NCBI GenBank assembly: GCA_964019055.1
Contig: OZ025210.1
Location: 8,389,547-8,453,546, forward strand
Length of the DNA: 64,000 nt
DNA from: Anthopleura xanthogrammica
Taxonomy: Eukaryota; Cnidaria; Anthozoa; Actiniaria; Actiniidae
Direction of reading: 5' to 3'
Within the stretch, counting starts at the first letter, position 1; every line of letters begins with the position of its first letter. The notes beneath the pieces are model-generated. The model made no database searches and was not told the DNA's origin. It worked only from the letters and a program-made list of their open reading frames with translations. Of the stretch, positions 1 to 18,073 are shown piece after piece. The translations under genes were made by a program, and so were the position numbers.

Positions 1-1051
1 GGGGGGGGAATGGGAGCAAATGTAGGAGGTCACCGTGATTAATATTAAAAAGAAACCCAATTTTACACATGCATATGCATGTGTAACATTCTTCGATTCT
101 TTTTAAAAATTCTAATTCTAAAAAGCAAACAAAGTCCTTTAAAAATAATTTTAAATAATTTTAAAGATAACCAGGAAAATGTGGAGTAAATATATTACTA
201 AAATAAGAATGGAAAACGAAATCTCATGACTAATCTTAAATTAAGAAAAACAACTGACCTGGCTATATTTTGATTCTTTTAATCACGGAAAACGAAATCA
301 CATGATCCTCGTGACTCATTTTTAAATCAAGGAAAACAATCTGGCTAATTTGTTTATTGTCCCATGACCTGCCTATCAGACCGAGACTTTCACTTTCCAG
401 TGACTTCTAAGAGATTAAAATCTTGAACTTACTATACTGGGTTCATAGTGATACGGCTCGAGAAAAGAGACAGGCGATACCTCATTCGTCCCTTAAATCT
501 GCAGCATCGATCTTCAAAAGAAATTGCGTCTTACGAAAGGTTTGTAAAGTCCAGTTAACTAGCTAGTGTTCTGTTGTGATCGACTTTTCGCAGCGACGAT
601 GTGAATTTCCGTGACTGATGCCTAAATTTAATAGTCCAAATATTTATACCAAGTTTTGCTTTATACAACATTTTATTTAGACTTGCTTCAGGTCGTCCAC
701 TCTCTTTTCCTAAAAGAAAATTTTGCGAGTTGTTTCTATTAATTTTCTTAATATTAGCAGGGAGGTTTTAGCGAATTCATTTTTGAAACTTTCTCGATGA
801 CTTCCTCAGCGGAAGTGAAATAACCAAAATGTCAGTAATTTCCTTCCTGAGTGCCGGTGACATCAGTGGACTCCAAATTTGCAAACAATCATTATTTACT
901 TTTACATGTAAAGCTCGGCAAGAATAATGAATAAAATTCAGAATTAACAAGTAACATAATACAAAAAAGGCAGCACTAATCAGTAAAAGTTAACATGAAA
1001 CTGTTCATCAATTTTTTTTCCGGTGTTGCAGAGTTTGGAAACTGAGCAATT
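1..1051. other. Upstream non-coding stretch
   Basis: AT-rich sequence before the first gene, starting with a short G run. I see no coding exon, RNA gene or clear repeat in it. It must hold the promoter and 5' UTR of the gene starting at 1052, but no convincing TATA box was found. Confidence 0.4.
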
Positions 1052-2379
1052 ATGAAGTTTATGACGGGAAAGGTTTTGCTTTCGTTGTTTTCTGTTCTTG
1101 GAGTCGTGGTGTCAGATGATCCCTTCACTCCAAGAGGAAAGGGACAAGACGTGGTAGCCAAAGTAGCGAGTATGATCGAAGGTTCTCGCATCTTCCCAGA
1201 CGATAACAAGTTTCTCTGCAGGGTAGCCTGGGTTGAATCCAAATATGGAACAAACAGCGGGACTTACAGGCATGGCTACTTTGGAGGAATTTGGCAGGTT
1301 TGTAGACTCACAAGACTAGATAGGCAAGGGCGGATCCAGGGGGAGGGTCGGGGTTCGCGACCCCCTGTCATACCTGAGGTTAGGGACGGGCAATTTGATA
1401 TTTGAGGGGGGGGGGGGGGTTAAACCCAACAAAAAATATCGAGCAAGGTCTCGATCCTTAAACTGAGAATGTCGTGCAACGTCAAATACGGCAAAAAAAT
1501 ATCGAGCGAGCTTATAAATTCGAATTCAAGATTTCACTTCTTTTGAACCAAGTGGAATATTCGACTTTTGAAGGAAGTATATTATGCCTCTCAACCCGCT
1601 GGAAATCGCATTTCCGAGAGTCTGAATCTCAAAATGTTTCTACGTCATTATTTCAGATCAGCTCAGGTTGGACCCCCTCCCCCCCCCCCCCCCTCCTTTA
1701 AAAAATTCCTGGATCCGCCTTTGATAGGCAAAGTGTTCCGAGATGACATTTCACTTTTTTCTATGAACCAATCTAAAACGTCAACAGCTGGATCTCCCCA
1801 ACTCCTGCATTCTTAACACCCTGGGTTCCACAAGCTCTTATTGGCTTCGTTTTTATAGGTTTAGACGGGAGTTGCACGGGAATGTAGCTTATTCCTACAG
1901 TCGGAGGGTGATGGGAACTAGAATAGCTAATTATCTTGGGATTTGTCCAAAATTCATCACTTGCGAAATTTGAGATTTTGCCCCTGAAAGCTTAGGCTGC
2001 CGGGGGCTGATAAGGGATTGAGACCAGGGTGCACCTTGTGCGTGCTATCGTCACAGTGACTCTTGTCTTTTCTCCATAGGTTGACAAAATTGGATGGATT
2101 GATACCGTACAAAGACCTTCTCTTAGGAAATACCACCAACGAATTCAGGCCATTTTCAATATCGACTGGACGAAAACATCATGGGTAGACCTTCAAAAGC
2201 CTTTCTATTCTGGCTTAGCTGCACGTCTGCTCCTGGCAACAGTTCCTGCAGCCATACCACCCTCATATGACCTTGAAGCTCAGGGACAATACTGGAAGAA
2301 GTATTATAATCGATCAGGAGCGGGAACTGCGGGAAAGTTTGTTAGTGATGTAAGGCAAGCATATGGCTGTGCTGTCTAG
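1052..2379 (+). CDS. Small secreted lysozyme/SLT-like protein, two exons
   Basis: Exons are 1052-1297 and 2080-2379, with a phase-0 GT-AG intron, giving 179 residues. The N-terminus (KVLLSLFSVLGVVVS) is a typical signal peptide, so the product is probably secreted. The core joins across the splice as RVAWVESKYGT ... GGIWQVDKIGW. This resembles the E-S ... G-x-x-Q core of SLT/goose-type lysozyme-superfamily folds, where the Glu (about residue 63) would be the general acid. A Tyr/Trp-rich segment (QYWKKYYN) lies near the C-terminus. Similar proteins occur in marine invertebrates, mostly uncharacterised. Peptidoglycan hydrolysis is an inference from the motif. An AATAAA lies 111 bp past the stop. 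The intron contains a hAT-like MITE. The gene model is firmer than the function. Confidence 0.7.
1319..1730. mobile_element. hAT-like MITE with 8-bp target duplication
   Basis: The element spans 1327-1722, inside the intron of the lysozyme-like gene. Its ends are inverted copies of GGCGGATCCAGG. It is flanked by perfect direct repeats GATAGGCA at 1319-1326 and 1723-1730. An 8-bp duplication is typical of hAT transposons. The interior has G and C homopolymer runs and no transposase, so it is non-autonomous. Related ends recur near 2712, 18345-18930, 24866 and 27168. Confidence 0.75.
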
Positions 2380-2489
2380 CCAGTATCCCCTTAAGACTAT
2401 TGCTGCCGTATTTAGTTAATAGTGTAATGAGTTATAGTGACGTAAGATTAAGTTCACTATGTTAAATCTTCTAAGTTTTCGTAGATAGA

Positions 2490-2495
2490 AATAAA
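2490..2495 (+). promoter_or_regulatory. Polyadenylation signal AATAAA
   Basis: Canonical AATAAA 111 bp downstream of the stop at 2379, on the coding strand of the lysozyme-like gene, at a typical 3' UTR distance. Confidence 0.6.
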
Positions 2496-2711
2496 TGAAC
2501 TTTAACACAATTAGACGGTGAGGAAATAGAGATTTGGATAAAGTCTGACAATAAGGTTCTCCCATTTTGTACCACAAAAATTTTTTATATTAAAACTGAA
2601 AAGAAAAATTGAAAGAGTCTTGTATTTCGCATACAAATAATGAGTTGAATGACTTTAGTTTAATGATAATTCAAAGAAAAATGTATTCGTGAGAATGTAT
2701 GTATTCTATTC

Positions 2712-2913
2712 CAGGGGCAGATCCAGGAATTTTGCAAGGGGGGTCGACTGTCGAACCGCTGCGAAAAAAAGCGAGGGGGTTCGAATTGCTGAATCAAAAA
2801 AAATTCAGCTGGATATTTTCTAATTAGGGCGGATCGTAGTCCTCATTTAGGGGATTCGCTTGCGGTTTAGGGGTTTTAGACAAGCCCCCGAAACACTCCT
2901 AGATCTACCCCTG
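2712..2913. mobile_element. Short hAT-like MITE
   Basis: The left end CAGGGGCAGATCCAGGA and the inverted right end (CAGGGGTAGATCTAGGA when reversed) define a 202-bp element. Flanks share TATTCT, though the 8-bp duplication is imperfect. Same end family as the MITE at 1327-1722. Confidence 0.6.
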
Positions 2914-3275
2914 TATTCTGTGAGTAAGCAATGAACAGTTAATGTCAACATGATAAAATCTCAGTGACTATATTCTACAAATAATACCCTTGAATCACGA
3001 CCAAATATTTAAACCATTCAACAAATCAAACCAAATACACATAAATTATATAGAAAACAAATAGAAGGCTGGTTAGTAGTCATCTTGTAGTTAGGAGTCA
3101 TAAAGATCGACCACATATTGACAAATTCCTACATTTGATATTTCAGACGTCGAACCTTTGTCGTACCTTATTCAGTCGATGCAATTAAATATTTTGAAGT
3201 CAAGATTTAGGAATAAGATACATTTAAATAATTGAAATAAATTTATGCATTATGATCGGTTCATTATGTTTTCCC

Positions 3276-3476
3276 AATAGACCTCATCGGCTTGGGTGTA
3301 ATGTTGTCCCATTTCAGACCACGTGTCATTCCCCAGAGTATCATTTCATTGTTTAACGGTTGCGCATGAGAAGATACATGAGTATGGATACAACTCAAAC
3401 AAAGAATCTTATTCTCAAGAGAATGACACATGGTCTGAAATGGGACAACATTACACCCAAGCCGATGAGGTCTATT
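3276..3476. mobile_element. Palindromic MITE, family A, 55-bp inverted ends
   Basis: The ends AATAGACCTCATCGGCTTGG... and their inverse match over about 55 bp with one mismatch, giving a 201-bp foldback. Partial or diverged relatives are at 7880-8010 and 28578-29007, and one end-like piece is near 36390. No coding capacity. Confidence 0.75.
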
Positions 3477-3737
3477 CAGATCCCTAGGAAATCATTCCTT
3501 TGTTCGAGTTGTATCCATATTCATGTGTCTTGTCATGCATAACCATCAAACGAAGAAAGGATTTCATAGGGATCTTAATAGCCCTAGCAATGACTAGCAA
3601 TTGATAAGAAAGAAAGAAAAAATCATCCAACATGTGACACCGGCTGAAATACCAGCCATACTACTAAACTAATTCTAAAACCAAATCTAATCATAGAATT
3701 CATATAATCAGATAATTTTCAGTATCTCCAAGAGTTG

Positions 3738-6700
3738 TTAAATAAGTTCATATGAAGTTTGTTGTTGTAGTCTTGGGAACAAAAATTCAATCCAGTTACG
3801 TAGAAATCCTCTGTTGTGAGGGTTTGTTGAGAGCAATTGCCATAATGTTTTGTGTCTAGAACCTCTTCTCCATTCATCACCAGTAATATTAAAGCTAATG
3901 AAGAATATTTGTTGCAAAAACAAAGCCAACATCGAAAATATGAAGATAATGGTATAGAATGAGCTTGCAAACATGATGGCGTTTCTGAAAAATAGAAGGA
4001 GAAAATTAACCTTTTTAGTGATTCTCTACAGCTATTTCATATTCTTCATATTCTATGTTTAAAGAAGAATTTTTTGAAACACAATATGCACTGCTATGGC
4101 TCTGCCTCTCACTATTGTGTAGTTCATGCCTGGAGTCACAGGTTCAATTCTATACATGCATCAAGAGTTCCGTGCTACTGCTCTAAGCGCACGTTCAGGG
4201 GATTAAAAAGTGGGATAAAATTTGTAAAATATGCTATATTTCAGTTGTATCTTTCTTGTCAAGTACGATTTTCACTAAATATTCAAGATCGCGTACCGTT
4301 AAGTGAATTCTGAATCAAATAAACCGAAAAATTGCATATTATACAAAATATCATCCCACTTTTTAATCCCCTGAGCACGCACATTGTGCATGTGTTGAAA
4401 ATAGTGAATGCAGTGGTAGTACATGTGTAGCAAACCTCATGGACCCCTGTATGGGGATGATGGTTGTAAGTGAACTGAAAGTTGATTATGACAGACAAAG
4501 CAAGTGTGTGCTAGGCCAAATCTAAGGCTTTACACCGGGGGGGGGGGGGGGGGGGTACTCCCTATAATGGACTATAGGGGGATGCTCTGCCCGAAAGGGG
4601 TACATTTTTTCGGGCTGCAGGTATAGAAAAAGGGTGGAAATTTTTGAGTTTTGGTTTATAAAAGGGTAAGGGGTCGAGAGTCCGGGTGGAGCATCCCCGT
4701 ATGAAATGACCTGGAGTACCCCCCCAGGCTTTACATTTCATGCTTATGCTTAATATTTAAGATCAATAAATTTAAAGTAAATCCAGGCTCTGTACATAGC
4801 TGTGTGAAAAAGGAATTGGGACAAAAAATGTGAGTCCAATCAACTCTAGCAAGCCCCAGCTTTACTTGCCCATATTTCTTTTGCCACTGGCAGGCTATAC
4901 TATACATAATATTCCTTTCACATCCGGTTAAATCAGCTCAATTTGGAGGACAAAACAAAAGAATTCCAATCTCCGGAGAATTGGAACCTATTGTTTAGTC
5001 TTCCAAATTGAGCTGCATTCTGGCATGCTGCAAGGGGTCTATATACAAATTATGGTTGTGCAAGCCCTTACTCACCCAGAATTGTTGTAAACTGCCGAGC
5101 AATCAAGAATAAGCTTTGAATATGATACTGGATTACAGATAGTCTGAAGTGAAAGATAAACCCCCCAGCTTCCTGATATCACAAAGACAATAATAGTCAC
5201 CAAGAACATTAGCTGGTTGTGATGGCCAATACAGCAGTTAGTCCTGAAGCAATAAAAAATGATTATATCAAATGATACATTTGAACCAGCCAATGAGGGG
5301 CCAGGAATTGATTATGATCAAGGATGGTGTAACTATACTAAACTCAAAGTGCCAAAGGGTGATATTTCTTATAAATATATTATTTTTGTGGTATAATCAG
5401 GCCTCCATCTAAACCAGACTCAGATGAACTGGACCACCTGTTTAAACATTGTAAATTAATTAAATAAATGAAAACCAACTGTCTGGTGCACTAATGAACC
5501 GGCCAATCACAGCGCTCTTCAATGCTTAACCAAGCATCCCTAACCAAGCATCCCTAGCTCCAAGTCTCTTCCCAATACAAAAAAATACGTTTCCAAAAAT
5601 TTAGAGAAAAAACTTAAAAAAATATAAAACTATAAAAAAATAAATCAAATCTTTGCCATCCATCTCCTCGTGATGAGATTTATGACTTTTAGAACTGAGA
5701 CGAGGGCTGCTTGAATGACAACAGCAATCCTTTTCGCACTTAGTTTTTTGTACAGCTGGAAGGGGGAGAGGGGTGCTGGTTAAAGGTGATTCCAGACAAT
5801 AGGAGAAAAATTCTTCACTTTCTGGTTTTTTTTCATTAATCAGTCACTAACTGAGAGCACTGAAACCTTGATTGGCAGTAACTAAAAAAAAACCAGAAAT
5901 CTCAAAATTGACTCATTTTCTGGTTTGCATATAATTTTAAAATCACCTACCAAACACAGTGATGATCAGACCTTGGCACACAGTATCCACATATTCTAAA
6001 ACGAACAAGAAAAAAACAATTGGAGTTTAGACTTCATTTGATTAAATCTCTGGGGAAAGGGAGAAAATCATGTATTGACTTCCAAGCTTTTCTTGAAACA
6101 GCCAATTTTGTGCATTCTACTGGGCACTTTGAAGGAAGAGGCACTTGAGGGACTTAAACCACCCCTCCCCCCATGTTTTTATCCAAAAATGATTTTCTGA
6201 TATGAGATGCCTTTAATGCAATTAATCATATCCATTTTGAAATCATTAGCAAATCCTGCAATCTGATTGGCTACAAAGTGTGCGATTTAAGCATTAATAA
6301 ATTGCACTATTTTGAATCATTAATTGCATCATTTTGTCAACCAATCACTTGAAGCTACATATAACTGTTGAGTATTTAAAAATGGATATGATTAATAGGT
6401 AATAGGACTTTGTGTCTTGCAATTTTGGGCTGAAATCACACTCGTGATTAACAAATTGCACTCCCGCTACGCGGTCGTGCAATTTCGTAATCACTCTTGT
6501 GATTTCAGCCCAAAATGCACTCCAATCAGTTCTATTACCATTATAAATATGTTGCAACTACCCCTCAAAACTGTGGCACTGGAAATTACATTTCCAAGAG
6601 CTCGATTTCCAAATTTTCAGGGGGAGGGGTTGAGGGCATTCCCCCAGACTACCCCTCTCCCCCCGACTCGAAACTATGCTCTGCAATCCACCTACTGATG

Positions 6701-7437
6701 GGAAGAATAGGGAAAGGGTGAATATAGGAATGAATAAATGTAGATCTCAGTTACCTGCAATGTTTACTTCTAGTAAAAGGACCGTATGTGCAAAAGCAGC
6801 ATGACAACTCTTCATAATCAATATCTGTTCCTAACGACCTTGGATTCTTCATCTCCGGGACAACGCCATTTTTTAATGGTTTAGGTTGAGTAAAAAGAGA
6901 AATCTTTTCTTTTGAAGTTACGACTCGATAATAAAGCAGCATATTTAGAATAAACGCCAAGGAAAGGACAATGTTGTTTATAGAAGAACACTTATCAGCA
7001 ACGTATATCATAAATAAACCATAGATACCAACTATCGAAGTACAAGCCCAACTAACGAAAAACCATGTCTTTCTTTTGTTCCTCAGAGTACAAGTATAGA
7101 ATACTAGCACAAATACAGGTAGATAGACAAATGATAGAACTGTAAAAACAAATCCTGACGAGGCAAAATACAATGAAGAAGTTAAAATGATTATCGGAAC
7201 AATTGTCTCCATGTCAAACTTCACTGCGCCTCTTAACCAAGGAACTCGAATTCTGTCGGTGACAACTTTACAAATAATTCCACATTTCTCTGTTGAGATC
7301 CCTTGACCTTTCAAACACTGATCGACAGCATTGTCTAAGTCCTCACAGTCACAACATAACGCGATTAAGTGTGTTCGTTGTCCAAGTAAGTTGTAGTATT
7401 CACAACAGCAAAGCGGAGAAGAATCCGTAGGTTTCAT
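3738..7437 (-). CDS. ZDHHC23: DHHC palmitoyltransferase, ZDHHC23-like, four exons
   Basis: Exons in coding order are 7437-6755, 5995-5951, 5243-5076 and 3984-3738, all with consistent phase and GT-AG introns, giving 380 residues (human ZDHHC23 is about 409). The enzyme family moves palmitate from acyl-CoA to protein cysteines at membranes. The N-terminal CCCEYYNLLGQRTHLIALCC and CEDLD motifs are characteristic of ZDHHC23. Hydrophobic segments near residues 78-160 look like membrane helices. The cysteine-rich domain reads CCFCTYGPFTRSKHCR, then ICGYCVPRSDHHCVW, then TNCCIGHHNQ; DHHC is residues 238-241 with catalytic Cys241. The second exon is only 45 bp and carries the whole DHHC signature. 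After the last helices comes GDEWRRG, in the place of the family's TTxE motif. Start codon: first Met of the conserved N-terminus. Confidence 0.88.
4525..4735. mobile_element. G-run MITE with 10-bp target duplication (copy 1)
   Basis: The element runs from CCGGGGG...GGTACTCC to GGAGTACCCCC and is flanked by direct repeats AGGCTTTACA at 4525-4534 and 4726-4735. It lies in an intron of the ZDHHC23-like gene. A longer relative is at 33325-33621. The terminal G and C runs may fold into quadruplex or hairpin structures. Confidence 0.7.
4912..5044. repeat. Interspersed repeat family B, copy 1
   Basis: A 130-bp unit from CCTTTCACATCC to TGCAAGGGGTCTATA. Its ends are partly inverted (AGACCCCTT/AAGGGGTCT), and an internal inverted match surrounds CTCAATTTGGAGGACAAAAC. 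Other copies are at 8247-8372 and 29382-29513. Probably a small MITE. Confidence 0.7.
5455..5765. repeat. Interspersed repeat family D, copy 1
   Basis: Shares blocks such as CCAATCACAGCG, CTCCAAGTCTCTTCCCAATA and CGACAATCCTTTTCGC-like sequence with 48000-48250. It lies in the large intron of the ZDHHC23-like gene. No coding capacity; family unknown. Confidence 0.6.
6398..6539. mobile_element. Palindromic MITE, family C
   Basis: The arms GCAATTTTGGGCTGAAATCA and their inverse flank a short GC-rich loop near CGCTACGCGG. The outer ends GGTAATAGGACT and AGTTCTATTACC extend the inverted repeat. About 142 bp, intronic in the ZDHHC23-like gene. The AT-rich stretch to its left (6235-6360) has weaker dyad symmetry. 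Confidence 0.65.
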
Positions 7438-7879
7438 TCTTGAATATGAAATCAGTCTCCCGCGTTCATTTTGATGATTGAATTACGATAGATCTTTGAA
7501 AGATTATTTTTTGACGTACATGAAAATGTAGTAGTTATCATTGTGTGAAATCTTAAAGAGTTCTTGATGAATTGTTTTACAATAAAGTTATCAAGTCAAC
7601 CACAAAGCGTCCATCTGCCATGTTGACCACAATGAAAATCTGAAGGGAGGGGATGGTAAGTTGACTAAACCACAGGTAATCCAACAAGAAACATAGATCA
7701 AAATTGAAAATATTCAAAATCTATCCTCTGAAATTCAAATGAGTACTAGGATGGCTTTTGTTTGTCTGCTATAACGTATAAATCAATGATTTGACAGTGC
7801 CACTGCACCAAACATTGACAAAAATTAGATGAAAAACAGTGGAAAATAGTCTTTTTACCTTGGTTATTTGCTTTGTGCC

Positions 7880-8010
7880 CCTTCTCAGGACGTGTCATTC
7901 CTGTGATAAGGATTCTGTTTCCTTTGCTTCCAAACAAAGAAATGATACTCAAGGGAATGACACATGGTCTGAAATAGGCAAAACATTCCTATACTCAAGC
8001 TAGAGGTATA
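7880..8010. mobile_element. Family A MITE, diverged partial copy
   Basis: Contains GAATGACACATGGTCTGAAA and an inverted GACGTGTCATTCCT block, as in the intact copy at 3276-3476. The outer ends are degraded. Confidence 0.55.
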
Positions 8011-8246
8011 TTATGCATGAATTCCCTCCCACCACAGACCACACTGGAGAATCAGGATCTCTTCAAAACTGTGAAAATATACAGGGGATCCCAAAGAAAA
8101 TTTGGCATTCTAATGGAGGTAGGAGAAAAATATTATTTTTTCTATTTTCTCACGTATCATGTCTTGAAATCAACCTGTCATGTCTTGAAATCAAATGGCC
8201 ACAAAATTCGGGTGCAAGGACTCAAACTGAAAGATCATAGCACAAA

Positions 8247-8372
8247 TAGACCCCTTTCATGTAACATCAAAGCAGCTCAATTTAAAGGACAGAACAAAAG
8301 AATTTCAATCTCCTGAACCTATTGTTTTGTCCTCCAAATTGAGCTACATTCTGATGTGCTGCAAGGGGTCTA
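8247..8372. repeat. Interspersed repeat family B, copy 2
   Basis: Starts TAGACCCCTTTCATG and ends GCAAGGGGTCTA, with the internal AGCAGCTCAATTT and TCCTCCAAATTGAGCT inverted blocks. Matches 4912-5044 and 29382-29513. Confidence 0.7.
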
Positions 8373-9349
8373 TACATGGGATCAGGTCAAAACAATACTT
8401 GGTAAAAAAAAAGAAAGATGAAAAACACCCAAGAACAGCTGATGATTGATCAGTATGTGCATTTATATAGTCATAAAGTCTTGTACATTACCAAACAATC
8501 TTGAAATTGATCTACACATAAAAGACTGACTATGATAAAAGCTTTCAATTTACAGCATTTTACATTTAACACTAAACAAATTACTGAAATAAGAATTTCC
8601 ACATAATATTTAAATTCCCTCTGGGTTTTGACCCACAAGGAAAGTAAAAACAATTAGAATATATTACAAGGTTTAAATACTTTGCCTCATGGAGATAGGA
8701 ATATTGCCGCAAATCAATGATTCATATTTCCAGGATGACACTGTTATTTCCTTTGTAGATCCTTGAATTTTTATAATGTATGTTTTGTATAGCAAAAGAG
8801 AATATTGGTATACTTAAGGATTAATTCATGCTATTCCTAACCTATTCTAAGAGTCTGATAAAATGATTTTGAAATTGTGAAGTAAAAGTCAGTCCTCCTT
8901 CAAACTAATCTTATAATTCAGAAATCTATTTCTCCCCATCTCTACTTATAAAAGAAACTATTAAGTACATAATATTAATTTGCAGAGAAGCCATAAATAC
9001 TTGACAAACTGACATGTTTTCTTTTATAAATAATGATAGGGAGAGAATATGGGTGGGAATGACTACGAGGTGGTACAAGTGTGATATATGTGCATTACTT
9101 TTTACAGCAACTAATAAAACTTCCAACTGATTAAACTAAAAATTTCAACCTACCGAAAGGTAAAGTACACTGTACAGTTGTGTCTACTTTATCGAAAACA
9201 CTCAAAATTTCCGCACTACTCATTAATTTTCAGGACAATATTTACACTGTAGCCTACTCCCTACTCCTCCATATATGTGCATAGTTAGTTTGATTACTTG
9301 ACTTCTGCATGGAAAATTTAGGACATGCTTGGCTTTCAGTCAATTTGGA

Positions 9350-17376
<8,027 letters not shown>

Positions 17377-18073
17377 TCTTTGGTGAACGCAACTACCAGG
17401 TCTGTTGTGCTGATCGCCTTAGATTACATCTCAGTAAAACGTACATTCATAATGGAGAGTTGCTTTCAAGCCACCTTACACCCAACCAAGACCGGAATCA
17501 GTTTCGCGCAAAGCTGGCCGCAAAACTGCACGACTTGCGGCTCATTGAGGGCCAGATTTCAAAAGAATATCTTTCAGGATTCCACCTCAATGCTTTCTGG
17601 ATAAGATCGAAGGGGCTGAAGAATGGAGATCGTTAAACCGTAATGAATACTGGATGTCGAAGAGAAATGACACTTGGAAAATCACAATGGCGCTCCGCTT
17701 AGCAGAGGCATGTGGCACCGGGAACCCATCGGGACCCCCAGCAAAGTTTGTTCAATTGTTAGCCAATGGCAACCGTGACGAAACATCCGAAAAATGGCCG
17801 ACGCCTTTCGTCCGTAATCGATATACTTTCGCTTTACTTCGCTATATTTTCGCTAAGACTTATTCCAGTTGTCCAAAATAGCTTGTGTCCTAGATGTTTC
17901 ATATCATTTAAGAAAAACTTGCATTATTCTTCTTTTTTCGTGTAATATCTTTCTGGTTTTAAGGTAGAGAGAAGGTATGGCAATTAATTTGCGGCTTTGA
18001 GAAGCTGGTATTTGATTGGTTGTGTTTGGAACCAGCTTCCATATTACGCGCGGGAAGATTTGGAAAATGAAAG
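17377..18073. promoter_or_regulatory. Shared GSK3/MRE11 divergent promoter region
   Basis: The GSK3 and MRE11 start codons face away from each other across 697 bp, so both 5' UTRs and promoters must fit here unless there are unseen non-coding exons. It is richer in CG dinucleotides than nearby introns. It contains a reverse CCAAT (GATTGGTTG) near 18015 and an E2F-like site near 18050. Short ORFs at 17349-17881 show no family motif. Confidence 0.6.
18049..18060. promoter_or_regulatory. E2F-like site before MRE11
   Basis: CGCGCGGGAAGA, whose reverse is TCTTCCCGCGCG, matches the E2F/DP core (TTSSCGC). It lies about 15-25 bp before the MRE11 ATG. E2F control is common for DNA-repair genes; use here is inferred from sequence only. 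Confidence 0.35.

Larger units (their letters stand above)
2380..3737. other. Intergenic gap between convergent genes
   Basis: Holds the 3' UTR of the lysozyme-like gene, two MITEs (2712-2913 and 3276-3476), and at 3488-3560 a further piece similar to the interior of the second MITE. The left end of the gap runs into the ZDHHC23-like 3' end. No other coding signal was seen. Confidence 0.5.
7438..9349. other. Gap between ZDHHC23-like and GSK3 genes
   Basis: Holds the ZDHHC23-like promoter side (7438 rightwards) and the probable GSK3 3' UTR (left of 9350). Repeats at 7880-8010 and 8247-8372 are listed separately. Short ORFs here show no family motifs and I do not call them. Confidence 0.5.
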
